From NCBI GenBank assembly GCA_016124795.1, contig WGNB01000038.1, positions 1 through 64,000 on the forward strand: a DNA stretch of 64,000 bases, given 5' to 3'. The notes under the pieces are model-generated. The model was not told the DNA's origin and ran no database searches. It was given only the letters and a program-made list of their open reading frames with translations. Source of the DNA: Rhodopseudomonas sp. (GTDB lineage Bacteria; Pseudomonadota; Alphaproteobacteria; Rhizobiales; Xanthobacteraceae). This document shows, piece after piece, positions 1 through 6,750 of this stretch; the stretch's first letter is position 1; each line of letters opens with the position of its first letter. Both the position numbers and the translations under genes were made by a program.

Positions 1-77
1 CGCAACAGACACCCCGCGCTCCCGGATCAGCTTCACCGCCTCAAGCTTGAACTCTCGCGTAAACTTCCGTCTCTCCA
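1..77 (-). CDS. IS3-family transposase OrfA, N-terminal fragment at window edge
   Basis: Only the first 25 codons are inside the window. They begin MERRKFTREFKLEAVKL, the typical start of the OrfA helix-turn-helix protein of IS3-family elements, which binds the element's ends and is fused to OrfB by programmed frameshifting. The start is an ATG preceded by GGGAGG at good spacing. The gene runs off the left edge, so whether the transposase is intact cannot be told. Confidence 0.8.
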
Positions 78-138
78 TGACCCACCTCCCGGTTCCATAA
101 AAACACCAATCTCGGTGTCTTCAAAACCGGGTGCAGGC
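1..138 (-). mobile_element. IS3-family insertion sequence, 5' end only
   Basis: The left edge of the window is the start of an IS3-family element read on the minus strand: an orfA start codon at 77, and upstream of it a stretch of about 60 bases with the look of an IS leader. The outer end is placed near 138, where the minus strand reads TGGCCTGCACCCGGTTTTG and where the reading frame of the neighbouring ATPase begins to read through IS sequence. The exact terminus and target duplication cannot be fixed because the other end lies outside the window. Confidence 0.6.
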
Positions 139-872
139 CAGACCAAGCCATCCGCGTCGGGAAAGTCCGCCGCAAGCTCGTTATTGATGTCGTTCAATAG
201 GTCGTCCAGCACTTCTTGCTTGGCCAACGTTGACGTCTTGAAAGACTTCCGGTCGAGCACGGTAACGACGGCGCTATCGTCCTGTCCCGTTAGCAGGAGC
301 TTGAACACACTTCGTTCGGCAGTGGTGCTAATTACTTGGCCGGATTCGATAGGGGAGGACTCGCTCTGGATCGCAGTTTCGTCCACGAGACAGAAGCGAA
401 CGAGATCGCGAAAGCTAAGGGGGCGCTTTTTGCCGTTCGCGTCGACGGCAATCTCCTTGCCGGTCAAGTCTAGTTCGCCAAGCAAGAACTGCGACACGTT
501 TTCGGTATTCGTTGCGTCGTTGCGCGCGGACAGCTTGCGGTTTGCCTTTGCAACCGGATTCGAGGCAATCGACTGCCCCGGATAAAGCTCGTATGCGCCA
601 CCTGCGAGGGCGCGCATCAAGGTCACCATGCCGGCGGTCGGGAGGTTGAGGCCCATCCACGCATGTTCATATCCAATGCGTTCACTGATATCCGGCAGCG
701 GACCTTTTCCGCCGAGCATGAAGTCGATCGATTTGACCGTGAAGGTCTTGCCCGTGTTGGACGCGCCGAAAAGGACGTTCAGGCCATCCGTGAACGATAC
801 GCCGACCGGTGGCTGATCGCCGCCCGTAAACGTCAGCCCACCAAGCGAAATTCTGGGAGCCGATTTGCTCAT
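33..872 (-). pseudogene. ABC-3C system AAA/ABC ATPase, truncated by the IS3 element
   Basis: This is the N-terminal part of a P-loop ATPase of the SMC/RecN-like kind found as the third gene of ABC three-component (ABC-3C) conflict systems. The Walker A motif GASNTGKT lies near residue 37, after a short beta-rich start. Intact relatives are several hundred residues longer and carry a coiled coil, signature motif and Walker B, all missing here. From about position 138 to the stop at 33 the frame is IS-derived, so the last roughly 35 residues are junk. The start overlaps the stop of the preceding gene by ATGA, indicating one translationally coupled operon. The broken ATPase most likely inactivates the system. 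Confidence 0.75.
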
Positions 873-1378
873 GGGGACGGCCGCCCGGCTTCGCCTTGGA
901 ACTCAACCGCCCAGCGGCCGATCCTGTCAGCGATCAGTACCGCAAGCTCATCATTGGAGTGCGCGTTTAAGTATGTGGCCAGCCACGCCGCGCGTTGCCG
1001 GAGCTGCGTCGCGTACTCCGACCGCAAGGCTTCCACGAATGCGGACGAATCTTCGCTCGCGCGGAAACGTATTCCCGTCTCTTCAACTTCGGCTTCGATC
1101 ATGTGAAGGCGTCGCATAAGACTGATACCCGCTTCGACCAAGCGGCGACGCACCAGTAGCTCACCGGTACGCTGCGGAATATCCGGATGCAAGCTCTCTG
1201 GGCCGCCAATGTCGGCGGTATGGACGACCAGGTGATCGCACCACGTCAGATGGCCGACGTCGAGCGCACATGGGAACACCGCATCAAGCACGACGACGGC
1301 GCGCACGCCAGTTTCCAAGGGGCTGTTAAACAGCTCCGGCTGACGCTTGTCCGACGCCGTGGCTACTTTTTGCCCCAT
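869..1378 (-). CDS. ABC-3C system middle component (MC2-like)
   Basis: A 169-residue soluble protein with the sequence NPLETGVRAVVVLDAVFP near its start and GGPESLHPDIPQRTGELLVRR further on, which I recognise as the MC2-type middle component of ABC-3C systems. The role of this component is not established; it is thought to bridge the nuclease-like effector and the ATPase. The ATG at 1378 was preferred over one at 1411 because it gives a 16-base overlap with the upstream effector and drops a basic, unconserved leader. The gene is followed directly by the ATPase start. Base composition is visibly less GC-rich than the core genes, consistent with acquisition. Confidence 0.7.
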   Translation of the reverse strand: MGQKVATASDKRQPELFNSPLETGVRAVVVLDAVFPCALDVGHLTWCDHLVVHTADIGGPESLHPDIPQRTGELLVRRRLVEAGISLMRRLHMIEAEVEETGIRFRASEDSSAFVEALRSEYATQLRQRAAWLATYLNAHSNDELAVLIADRIGRWAVEFQGEAGRPSP

Positions 1379-2370
1379 AGAAGCCGACCTTCGTTTGCGA
1401 AATGATGGCAAAGTCCCTGTTTGACGGAAACGCGCGCATACCGGGACAACACGCCAGACGGCTGAACGTTCGCAGCTTGCGCCATGACGGCGTCGCAGCG
1501 CGACAGCGAATCGTTATGGTTGCCGCGATGCACGTCGATTACGCCATGGAGCATGTCATTATTAAGGACATCGATCTCCTCGCTCATCGTATTATCGCGG
1601 TAGAAGCGAGAGAAGGCGTCGGCGTCGAAGAAACGTTCCCGCTGCATCGCAAGGTGGCCGCCGAACTCGGCGTGATCTTTAACCGCTTCATGGTCCTTGA
1701 ACTCTTGCGCTTCGCGCTCGCTGTACGCGTCGAGCAATTGCCGTACATAGGGCATCTCGCGTGTCTCCAGGCCTGCAGGTGCCTTGCCCAGCGGGGCCGC
1801 CCCAGGATCCTTGCCGAACCACTTCACCATCACCGCATGGCCCGCAGGGTCGGCAAGCAGCCGGTCAACCGTAACGACACTTACCTGCGAAAAATCCCAT
1901 TGTTCGATCACTGTCTGCAGCTTCGCATCGATTGGAATGGTCTGCTTGTCGATGATCTTCTTCGCGCAATGCTCGTCCCATTGCGCAATTAGCACGGCCT
2001 GCAACTCGGACGGCTTCGAGATCAGTTCGCGCAAAGTCCGGACGACGTTGCGCGGCGCGACAAAGTAGAATCCTGTTGGAGGCGTGAACTCACCGCGCGA
2101 GGCGTAGTAAAGAACCTTGCCTAGCTCGCTGAGGCCGAGGCCGAGCGGGATGGCCTTGCCGTATTGTTTGCACTGATAGTTGTGCCACGGCCCCTCATGC
2201 CGCTTCTTGGTGAGATATCCGACCACGTCACGTCCCCGGTCACCGGGGCCAGTGAAGCGCTCAATCTCAACGTAATCTTTTTTCTTCAAGTCGACCCAGT
2301 CGCGCACGAACTGCTCTAGGTCCGTGTCGGTCATCGCAAGAATTTGGCGATCCGGCTGAAGTTGTTTCAT
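1363..2370 (-). CDS. ABC-3C system effector with restriction-endonuclease-like N-terminus
   Basis: A 335-residue protein, first gene of the three-gene operon. The N-terminal 75 residues carry a restriction-endonuclease-fold signature: E36, GDRGRDVVGYL with D48, then NYQCKQYG with Q66 and K68, i.e. the D...QxK metal-binding pattern of Mrr-like nucleases. The rest is a helical region expected to be the ABC-3C C-terminal domain that contacts the middle component. In this family the effector is thought to cut nucleic acid when the ATPase senses invasion; that is family knowledge, not shown here. The gene itself is intact even though the ATPase is broken. Confidence 0.7.
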   Translation of the reverse strand: MKQLQPDRQILAMTDTDLEQFVRDWVDLKKKDYVEIERFTGPGDRGRDVVGYLTKKRHEGPWHNYQCKQYGKAIPLGLGLSELGKVLYYASRGEFTPPTGFYFVAPRNVVRTLRELISKPSELQAVLIAQWDEHCAKKIIDKQTIPIDAKLQTVIEQWDFSQVSVVTVDRLLADPAGHAVMVKWFGKDPGAAPLGKAPAGLETREMPYVRQLLDAYSEREAQEFKDHEAVKDHAEFGGHLAMQRERFFDADAFSRFYRDNTMSEEIDVLNNDMLHGVIDVHRGNHNDSLSRCDAVMAQAANVQPSGVLSRYARVSVKQGLCHHFANEGRLLWGKK

Positions 2371-2535
2371 GGGCGGTCGGAGTGAATCGTTTGGTCAGGC
2401 AATGGTTGAAACTATAGGCGACTGCACTTCCGCGAAGCTAGCGGGAAAGGAAGGTGAGGTTCCGCTTCCCACAATTCGCTTTGCGCCATAATGCCTTGCA
2501 CCATTGTGCCGCAAAGCACTGCGAAATTATGTGCC

Positions 2536-2576
2536 TTGACAACTCAAGCAAGAGTGTTCATGATATGTTCTCTTGC
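2536..2576 (+). promoter_or_regulatory. Sigma70-like promoter overlapped by an inverted-repeat operator
   Basis: TTGACA at 2536-2541 is a perfect -35 element; a weaker -10 (CATGAT or TGATAT) lies around 2559-2566. The arms GCAAGAG (2548-2554) and CTCTTGC (2570-2576) form a perfect inverted repeat around a 15-base spacer that covers the -10 region. That is the geometry expected for a repressor operator. It stands before the three-gene small-protein operon. The regulator is unknown. Confidence 0.55.
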
Positions 2577-2592
2577 AATGAGGAGAATGGAG

Positions 2593-2778
2593 ATGGCGAC
2601 CAATCCTCCGAAAGGCGACGGCCATCGTAACGGCGCGGTGCGTGACCGCTCGCAGACCTACAATCCGAAGACCGAGCAGTGGGTGAAGCGCGATGCCGAC
2701 ACCGGGCGCTTCCTCGACGTGAAGCAGGACGGCAGCAAGTTCAAAGGCGTGCGCCGGGAACACCCGAAAGAACACTGA
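2593..2778 (+). CDS. Small basic hydrophilic protein, conserved hypothetical
   Basis: A 61-residue, highly charged protein (GDGHRNGAVRDRSQ near the start, TGRFLDVKQDG, then FKGVRREHPKEH at the end). It lacks cysteines, a signal peptide or membrane segment. I recognise this type only as a recurrent hypothetical protein of Hyphomicrobiales. The start at 2593 is chosen because AGGAG at 2581-2585 is correctly spaced for it; an ATG six bases upstream is too close to that site. It is the first gene of a compact operon with two tiny membrane proteins, so a membrane-associated or toxin-antitoxin-like role is possible, but nothing in the sequence proves it. Confidence 0.65.
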   Translation: MATNPPKGDGHRNGAVRDRSQTYNPKTEQWVKRDADTGRFLDVKQDGSKFKGVRREHPKEH

Positions 2779-2799
2779 GTTTTTGTGGGTAGGGCGTTC

Positions 2800-3030
2800 A
2801 TGTTCCTGGTTCACAATGAGCGGACCAAGCTGACGGCGGCGTGGCTCAATACCTTGGCGACGGCGCTGGTTGCTGCAGGTGTGTTCGCGCCCGGCGTTGC
2901 CGTGCTTTATGGGCTTTCCAGCTTTCAGCTTGGGCGTGGCTTCGTCGTGGTCATCTTGCTGGGTTGCCTGGCTGTTGGTGTGACCATACATTTTGCAGCG
3001 TGGACCCTGCTCGGAAGGATGCGCGAATGA
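2800..3030 (+). CDS. Small two-helix membrane protein
   Basis: A 76-residue protein with a short polar N-terminus (MFLVHNERTKLTAAW) and two hydrophobic segments, roughly residues 13-38 and 45-68, ending in a basic tail (GRMRE). It starts 21 bases after the preceding gene; an alternative GTG start at 2785 would add five residues. Its stop overlaps the next start as ATGA, so the two membrane proteins are probably made together. The function is unknown; the size and layout would suit a small membrane partner or accessory protein. Confidence 0.6.
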   Translation: MFLVHNERTKLTAAWLNTLATALVAAGVFAPGVAVLYGLSSFQLGRGFVVVILLGCLAVGVTIHFAAWTLLGRMRE

Positions 3031-3149
3031 CCTTTGAGCACTTTGCGCTGATCTGGCCGTTGATCGCCATTCCTTTGGTGGCGGCCACGGTGATCCTGCT
3101 GACGCGAGTGTTGGAGTGGCGCGAGCAGCATCGCCATCCGGCCGAGTAA
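3027..3149 (+). CDS. Single-pass membrane miniprotein
   Basis: A 40-residue protein: MTFEHFALIWPL followed by one transmembrane helix (about residues 7-29) and a charged end (EWREQHRHPAE). It overlaps the preceding gene by four bases (ATGA), which supports translation despite its length. No function is recognised. Together with the two genes upstream it forms a three-gene operon of very small proteins beside the broken ABC-3C system. Confidence 0.5.
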   Translation: MTFEHFALIWPLIAIPLVAATVILLTRVLEWREQHRHPAE

Positions 3150-3189
3150 GCGGGTGGGGCGGGGTGTGAATGGGACAGGATAAAAATCC

Positions 3190-3218
3190 TTGACAGCGTG
3201 ACGCTGGTCGGCTAGCTT
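3190..3218 (+). promoter_or_regulatory. Promoter, near-copy of the GTA promoter at 15905
   Basis: TTGACA (3190-3195), a 17-base spacer, and TAGCTT (3213-3218) form a strong sigma70-type promoter. The spacer differs at only one position from that of the promoter at 15905-15933, and a downstream block CTCCACAATTGC is also shared. It drives the helix-turn-helix gene starting at 3251. Confidence 0.75.
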
Positions 3219-3250
3219 TTCCGCATCCTCCACAATTGCATCCGAACCTC

Positions 3251-4147
3251 ATGACCCCGCGCACATCGCTGCGCGCCGCGGCGCGCGATATCTATGGCGA
3301 GTTGGCCGACGGGCAGGCGGCAAGTCCGAAAGGAAGCGCCCCCACCCCCGACCCCTCACCACGCTTCGCAAGGGCGAGCGGGGGAGGGGAGCAGACTGAC
3401 CTGACCGCCAAAGTCCGCGCGCTTTATGAAGGCTCGGCGGTGCCGGTGCGCGAGATCGCGCGGCTGGTCGGCGTCACCGAGCGCACGATCTACAAATATG
3501 TCGCCAAGGGCTGTTGGAACAGGCGTTATCGAAGGGGCCTTAACGTTGCGCCGGCCTTTGTGCCGGTTCGGGGCGCCGGCGGCCGCTTCACGCGCCGCGC
3601 CGACAAGGACGCGCCGGTGGCGCAGGGCCTCAAAGCCACCGATCCGGACGGACGTGCGCGCGCCGCCGCAGCGTGCGACGGGGCCGATCGCGTGGCGCGT
3701 GTCGCGTTTGAGCGGGCGCAGGCACGGTGGCGGTGCGCGGCGCGTTGGCGCGCCATCGACGTCACCAACCGCGCCTTGGCCGAACTCAACGGCTTTTACC
3801 AAGCGCGCCGCGCGGCCGCCGCGCAAAAGCGGAACGCCGAGAAGCAGGCTGAGAAAAACGCCGCCAAGCGCCGGCCGCCGGGAACCTTCATCAATCGGTT
3901 TCAGGTGCCGCCGCAAAGAGCGTCCCGCATGTCGTACCAGGCGGCGTCGCATGTGACCTGCGTGGAACCCGACAAGGAACCCGGAAAGGAACCCGGAAAG
4001 CCCATCATGCCGGCGCGGCCTGGCGCCGGCGCCGGAGGCCGGACCGCGGCGCGGCTGGACAACCGGGCCGAAGGCATCCTGGTCCGCGCCGTCGAGATTG
4101 CGCTTGGCCGTTGGGCCGTTCTGCTGGCGCAGGACGCGGCTGGCTGA
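3251..4147 (+). CDS. Helix-turn-helix protein resembling a GTA/phage small terminase
   Basis: A 298-residue protein, very rich in Ala and Arg. Residues about 53-95 (LTAKVRALYEG then VREIARLVGVTERTIYKY) form a helix-turn-helix that aligns with the start of the GTA small-terminase gene at 16375 (LYE, P-R--A---G---RT, W-RR in register). The middle is a long basic helical stretch; the end contains a short tandem repeat, EPGKEPGKP. Residues about 32-46 are encoded by a palindromic repeat inserted in frame. The start is the ATG about 25 bases after the predicted transcription start; there is no good ribosome site, and a TTG at 3236 is an alternative. It may be a regulator or a detached terminase-like protein; its function is unproven. 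Confidence 0.6.
   Translation: MTPRTSLRAAARDIYGELADGQAASPKGSAPTPDPSPRFARASGGGEQTDLTAKVRALYEGSAVPVREIARLVGVTERTIYKYVAKGCWNRRYRRGLNVAPAFVPVRGAGGRFTRRADKDAPVAQGLKATDPDGRARAAAACDGADRVARVAFERAQARWRCAARWRAIDVTNRALAELNGFYQARRAAAAQKRNAEKQAEKNAAKRRPPGTFINRFQVPPQRASRMSYQAASHVTCVEPDKEPGKEPGKPIMPARPGAGAGGRTAARLDNRAEGILVRAVEIALGRWAVLLAQDAAG
3345..3390 (+). repeat. GC-rich palindromic repeat inside a coding region
   Basis: CCCCTC (3352-3357) and GAGGGG (3384-3389) with inner arms CGCT and AGCG form a hairpin of the type dispersed through rhizobial intergenic regions. Here it lies in frame within the HTH gene and is translated as a Pro/Ser/Gly-rich stretch (PTPDPSPRFARASGGG), much like the in-gene palindromic elements of Rickettsia. 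Confidence 0.55.
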
Positions 4148-4238
4148 GCGGGCAATCAGGCCGCGCCGGCCTCTAAGGCATGGCTCCCACGCCGCCATTT
4201 TACTTGCCTTGGTCCTGGCGCCGGGGCATGTCGGCGCC

Positions 4239-5792
4239 ATGGTCGACCCTCATACTCCGCCCGATGACGAACCCGCCGAAGCCCGGCCGCCGCAGCCCGC
4301 CGCGCTGAAGCCGGCGGTCGAGATGCGCGCGCTGACGCATCCGGAAGTCAAGACGATCGTGCTCGGCATCATGCTGACGATGTTCCTGGGGGCGCTCGAC
4401 CAGACCATCGTTGCCACCGCGTTGCCGACGATCGGCCGGCATTTCAACAATCTCGACGATCTGGCCTGGGTGGTGACGGCCTACCTGATCACCGGTACCG
4501 CCTCGACGCCGCTTTACGGCAAGCTGTCCGATATCTATGGCCGCCGCGTCATCATGCTGACGGCGATCGGCATCTTCGTCGCCGGTTCGGTTGCCTGCGC
4601 GGTGGCGCCGACAATGCCGGCTCTGGTGGTGGCGCGCGGCCTGCAAGGCTTCGGCGGTGGCGGTCTGATGGCGCTGGCGCAGACCATCATCGCCGATATT
4701 GTCACGCCGCGCGAGCGCGGCCGCTATCAGGGTTATATCGGCGCGGTCTTCGCGGTGTCGTCGGTCGGCGGGCCGGTGCTTGGCGGCTTCCTCACCGAAC
4801 ATATCGATTGGTCGGTGATTTTCTGGATCAACGTCCCGCTCGGTCTGATCGCGCTCGGCATGACCGGCAGCGTGCTCAAGCTGGTGCCGTTTCACGCCCG
4901 CAAACACCGGCTCGATGTGATTGGCGCGGTCCTGATGATGCTGGCGGCGGTGGTGTTGCTGCTGGCTTTGTCCTGGGGCGGCCGTCGCTTCGACTGGATC
5001 TCGGGCGAGATCGGCGGGCTGCTGCTGGCGTCGGCGGTATTATGGGCGCTGTTTGCCTGGCGTCTGGCCCGCGCCGAAGAGCCGTTTCTGCCGCTCGCCG
5101 TGCTCGGCAATCCGGTGGTGCGCTGCGCCGCGCTCTCCGGCGCTTGCTCGCTGGGTACGCTGGTCGGCATGACGATCTTCGTGCCACTCTATTTTGAAGT
5201 GGTCCTGCATTTGTCGGCGAGCGAATCCGGCCTGGCGCTGATCCCGCTGATGGCAACGGTGGTGGTGTCCTCGACCATCACCGGCCGGGCGATGATGCAC
5301 ATGGAGCGTTACAAGCGCATGCCCTTGATCGGGATCGCGGTCGCGATCCTGGCGCTCGGACCGCTGGCGATCTGGTCGGGCCGCGTGCCGTTGCCGATGG
5401 TGCTGGTCTTGCTGGTGGTGATTGGCGGCGGCATCGGCACGATGTTTCCGGTCTCGACCGTGGCGCTGCAGAACGCGGTGGTTCGTTCGCAAATGGGCAT
5501 CGCGACCGGCGCGGCCAATTTCTTCCGGTCGCTGTTTGCCTCGCTGGTGGTGGCGATCCTCGGCGCGATCGTGCTTGGCGGTCTGGGCGGTGGCGCCGGC
5601 ATGTCGGTCGATCTGCTGGCGCGGGCGGCTTCGGCGCATGAACTGGCTTATGCCTTCCGCTTCGTGTTCCTGGCCTGCGCTCTGGTGATGGCCTTCGGCA
5701 TGTCGTTTCTGATCGCGATGGAAGAACGGCCGCTGAAGGGGCCGACCACGCCGACCGACGGCGACGATGCGCCGGTCGTGCCGATGCACTGA
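4239..5792 (+). CDS. MFS multidrug exporter of the DHA2 (14-helix) family
   Basis: A 517-residue inner-membrane transporter. After a 45-residue polar N-terminus come the DHA2 hallmarks LGALDQTIVATALPTIG in the first helix (with the conserved D and P), YGKLSDIYGRR between helices 2 and 3, and RGLQGFGGGG and GGPVLGGFL (antiporter motif C) further on. Family members expel drugs or dyes in exchange for protons. The ATG at 4239 was chosen because upstream codons overlap the preceding gene and show no conservation. It is a single gene; the next gene is on the opposite strand 14 bases downstream. The substrate cannot be told. Confidence 0.9.
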   Translation: MVDPHTPPDDEPAEARPPQPAALKPAVEMRALTHPEVKTIVLGIMLTMFLGALDQTIVATALPTIGRHFNNLDDLAWVVTAYLITGTASTPLYGKLSDIYGRRVIMLTAIGIFVAGSVACAVAPTMPALVVARGLQGFGGGGLMALAQTIIADIVTPRERGRYQGYIGAVFAVSSVGGPVLGGFLTEHIDWSVIFWINVPLGLIALGMTGSVLKLVPFHARKHRLDVIGAVLMMLAAVVLLLALSWGGRRFDWISGEIGGLLLASAVLWALFAWRLARAEEPFLPLAVLGNPVVRCAALSGACSLGTLVGMTIFVPLYFEVVLHLSASESGLALIPLMATVVVSSTITGRAMMHMERYKRMPLIGIAVAILALGPLAIWSGRVPLPMVLVLLVVIGGGIGTMFPVSTVALQNAVVRSQMGIATGAANFFRSLFASLVVAILGAIVLGGLGGGAGMSVDLLARAASAHELAYAFRFVFLACALVMAFGMSFLIAMEERPLKGPTTPTDGDDAPVVPMH

Positions 5793-5806
5793 CGCGATAC
5801 CCGCGT

Positions 5807-6568
5807 TCAATACATGTCGGCGACGCGGCGCAATCCGTCCGGATCGGTCACCATCAGCGTGCGATCGCCGATCTCGATCAGTCCGCCACGCCGCAGTTCG
5901 TTGAGCACCTTGCCGGCGTGTACGACGGTCAGTCCGGTGGCGTCGGCGATATGGTGCTGCCGCAGCGGGAAATCCATCGCCGCGCCGCGCGTCAATTCGG
6001 GCGAAGGCGTTCCGTGTCGGACCAGTCCGCGCCGCAATAACCGTTCCGACAGATTGAAAATCAGCCGCGCGATTCGCTCGGCGGCATCGCGTTGGCCGAG
6101 ATCGACCGCCAGTTGGTCGGCATGGGAGCTCTCGTCGCCATGAAACGCGGACAGTAATCCGATCAGCGCCGGGTTGTCGGCGAGCGCGGCTTTGAACGCG
6201 GCGCGGTCAAAGCCATTGTAACGCACATCGGTGATCGCCTCGACCGAATAGGGACTGACCGGATCGTACACCAGGGCGGCCGAAACCAGATCTCCGGGCA
6301 GCAAAAACGACAATATCTGGCGGCGACCATCCGATAATGTCAGCACCGACGCGGCCCAGCCCTGGCAGATCGCCGGCACATGCGGCACCGGCTCGCGCTC
6401 GCGCCAGATCAACCGTCGTGCCGCTACCTGATGAGTTTGGAACGGAATCGGCGTTATTCGGCTACCATCGGGTGTATTCAGGCCTTCCCGCAATATCCGG
6501 CAGATATTCGACGGCTCCGCGGCGCAGAATGGACACGGTTGGTTTTCGCGTGAATCGGCATACGACAT
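5807..6568 (-). CDS. Crp/Fnr-family transcription regulator with N-terminal cysteines
   Basis: A 253-residue regulator: N-terminal cysteines C12, C15 and C23 (PCPFCAAEPSNIC), a cyclic-nucleotide-binding beta roll (about 30-150, including LPGDLVSAA), the dimer helix and a C-terminal winged helix (IADATGLTVVHAGKVLNELRRGGLI). The cysteine spacing recalls Fnr, whose 4Fe-4S cluster senses oxygen, but the recognition helix (VVHAGKVL) lacks Fnr's E-SR residues, so its DNA site may differ. The ATG at 6568 is used because upstream codons up to 6685 look unconserved. It is divergent from the efflux operon at 6751; an Fnr-type box lies between them. Confidence 0.85.
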   Translation of the reverse strand: MSYADSRENQPCPFCAAEPSNICRILREGLNTPDGSRITPIPFQTHQVAARRLIWREREPVPHVPAICQGWAASVLTLSDGRRQILSFLLPGDLVSAALVYDPVSPYSVEAITDVRYNGFDRAAFKAALADNPALIGLLSAFHGDESSHADQLAVDLGQRDAAERIARLIFNLSERLLRRGLVRHGTPSPELTRGAAMDFPLRQHHIADATGLTVVHAGKVLNELRRGGLIEIGDRTLMVTDPDGLRRVADMY

Positions 6569-6671
6569 GCTGCAAGCTTTACGCGTTCTGGCGCGAGGGG
6601 CCAGCCTGTCGTGCGCCGCCTGTGCAAGACAGCGCGCCGACACCGGGCGCTGCTGCGGCGATGTTGACGGG

Positions 6672-6713
6672 TTGATTCTCGTCAATGAGGCTATCGGTGC
6701 GTTGCGCTAGCTT
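6672..6713 (+). promoter_or_regulatory. Fnr/FixK-type box and promoter of the efflux operon
   Basis: TTGATTCTCGTCAA (6672-6685) matches the Fnr/FixK consensus TTGAT-N4-ATCAA in nine of ten positions. A -10-like TAGCTT sits at 6708-6713, placing the box close to -41.5, the position of a class II activator site. It would activate the operon starting at 6751; the divergent regulator starts at 6568 and could also be controlled from it. Confidence 0.7.
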
Positions 6714-6750
6714 TAAAAAAACGCTGACGAGGGGCGCGGGGATTACGAGG

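Noticed and set aside
2527-3264. 245-residue minus-strand frame across the small-gene operon
   Set aside because: Low-complexity Pro/Arg/His composition and antisense to three coupled short genes with good ribosome sites.
4200-4907. 235-residue and other long minus-strand frames across the MFS gene
   Set aside because: High GC leaves long open antisense frames rich in His/Arg/Gln; the sense frame has clear MFS motifs. The same reason excludes the long antisense frames over ccmF, g15, glnE and the efflux operon.
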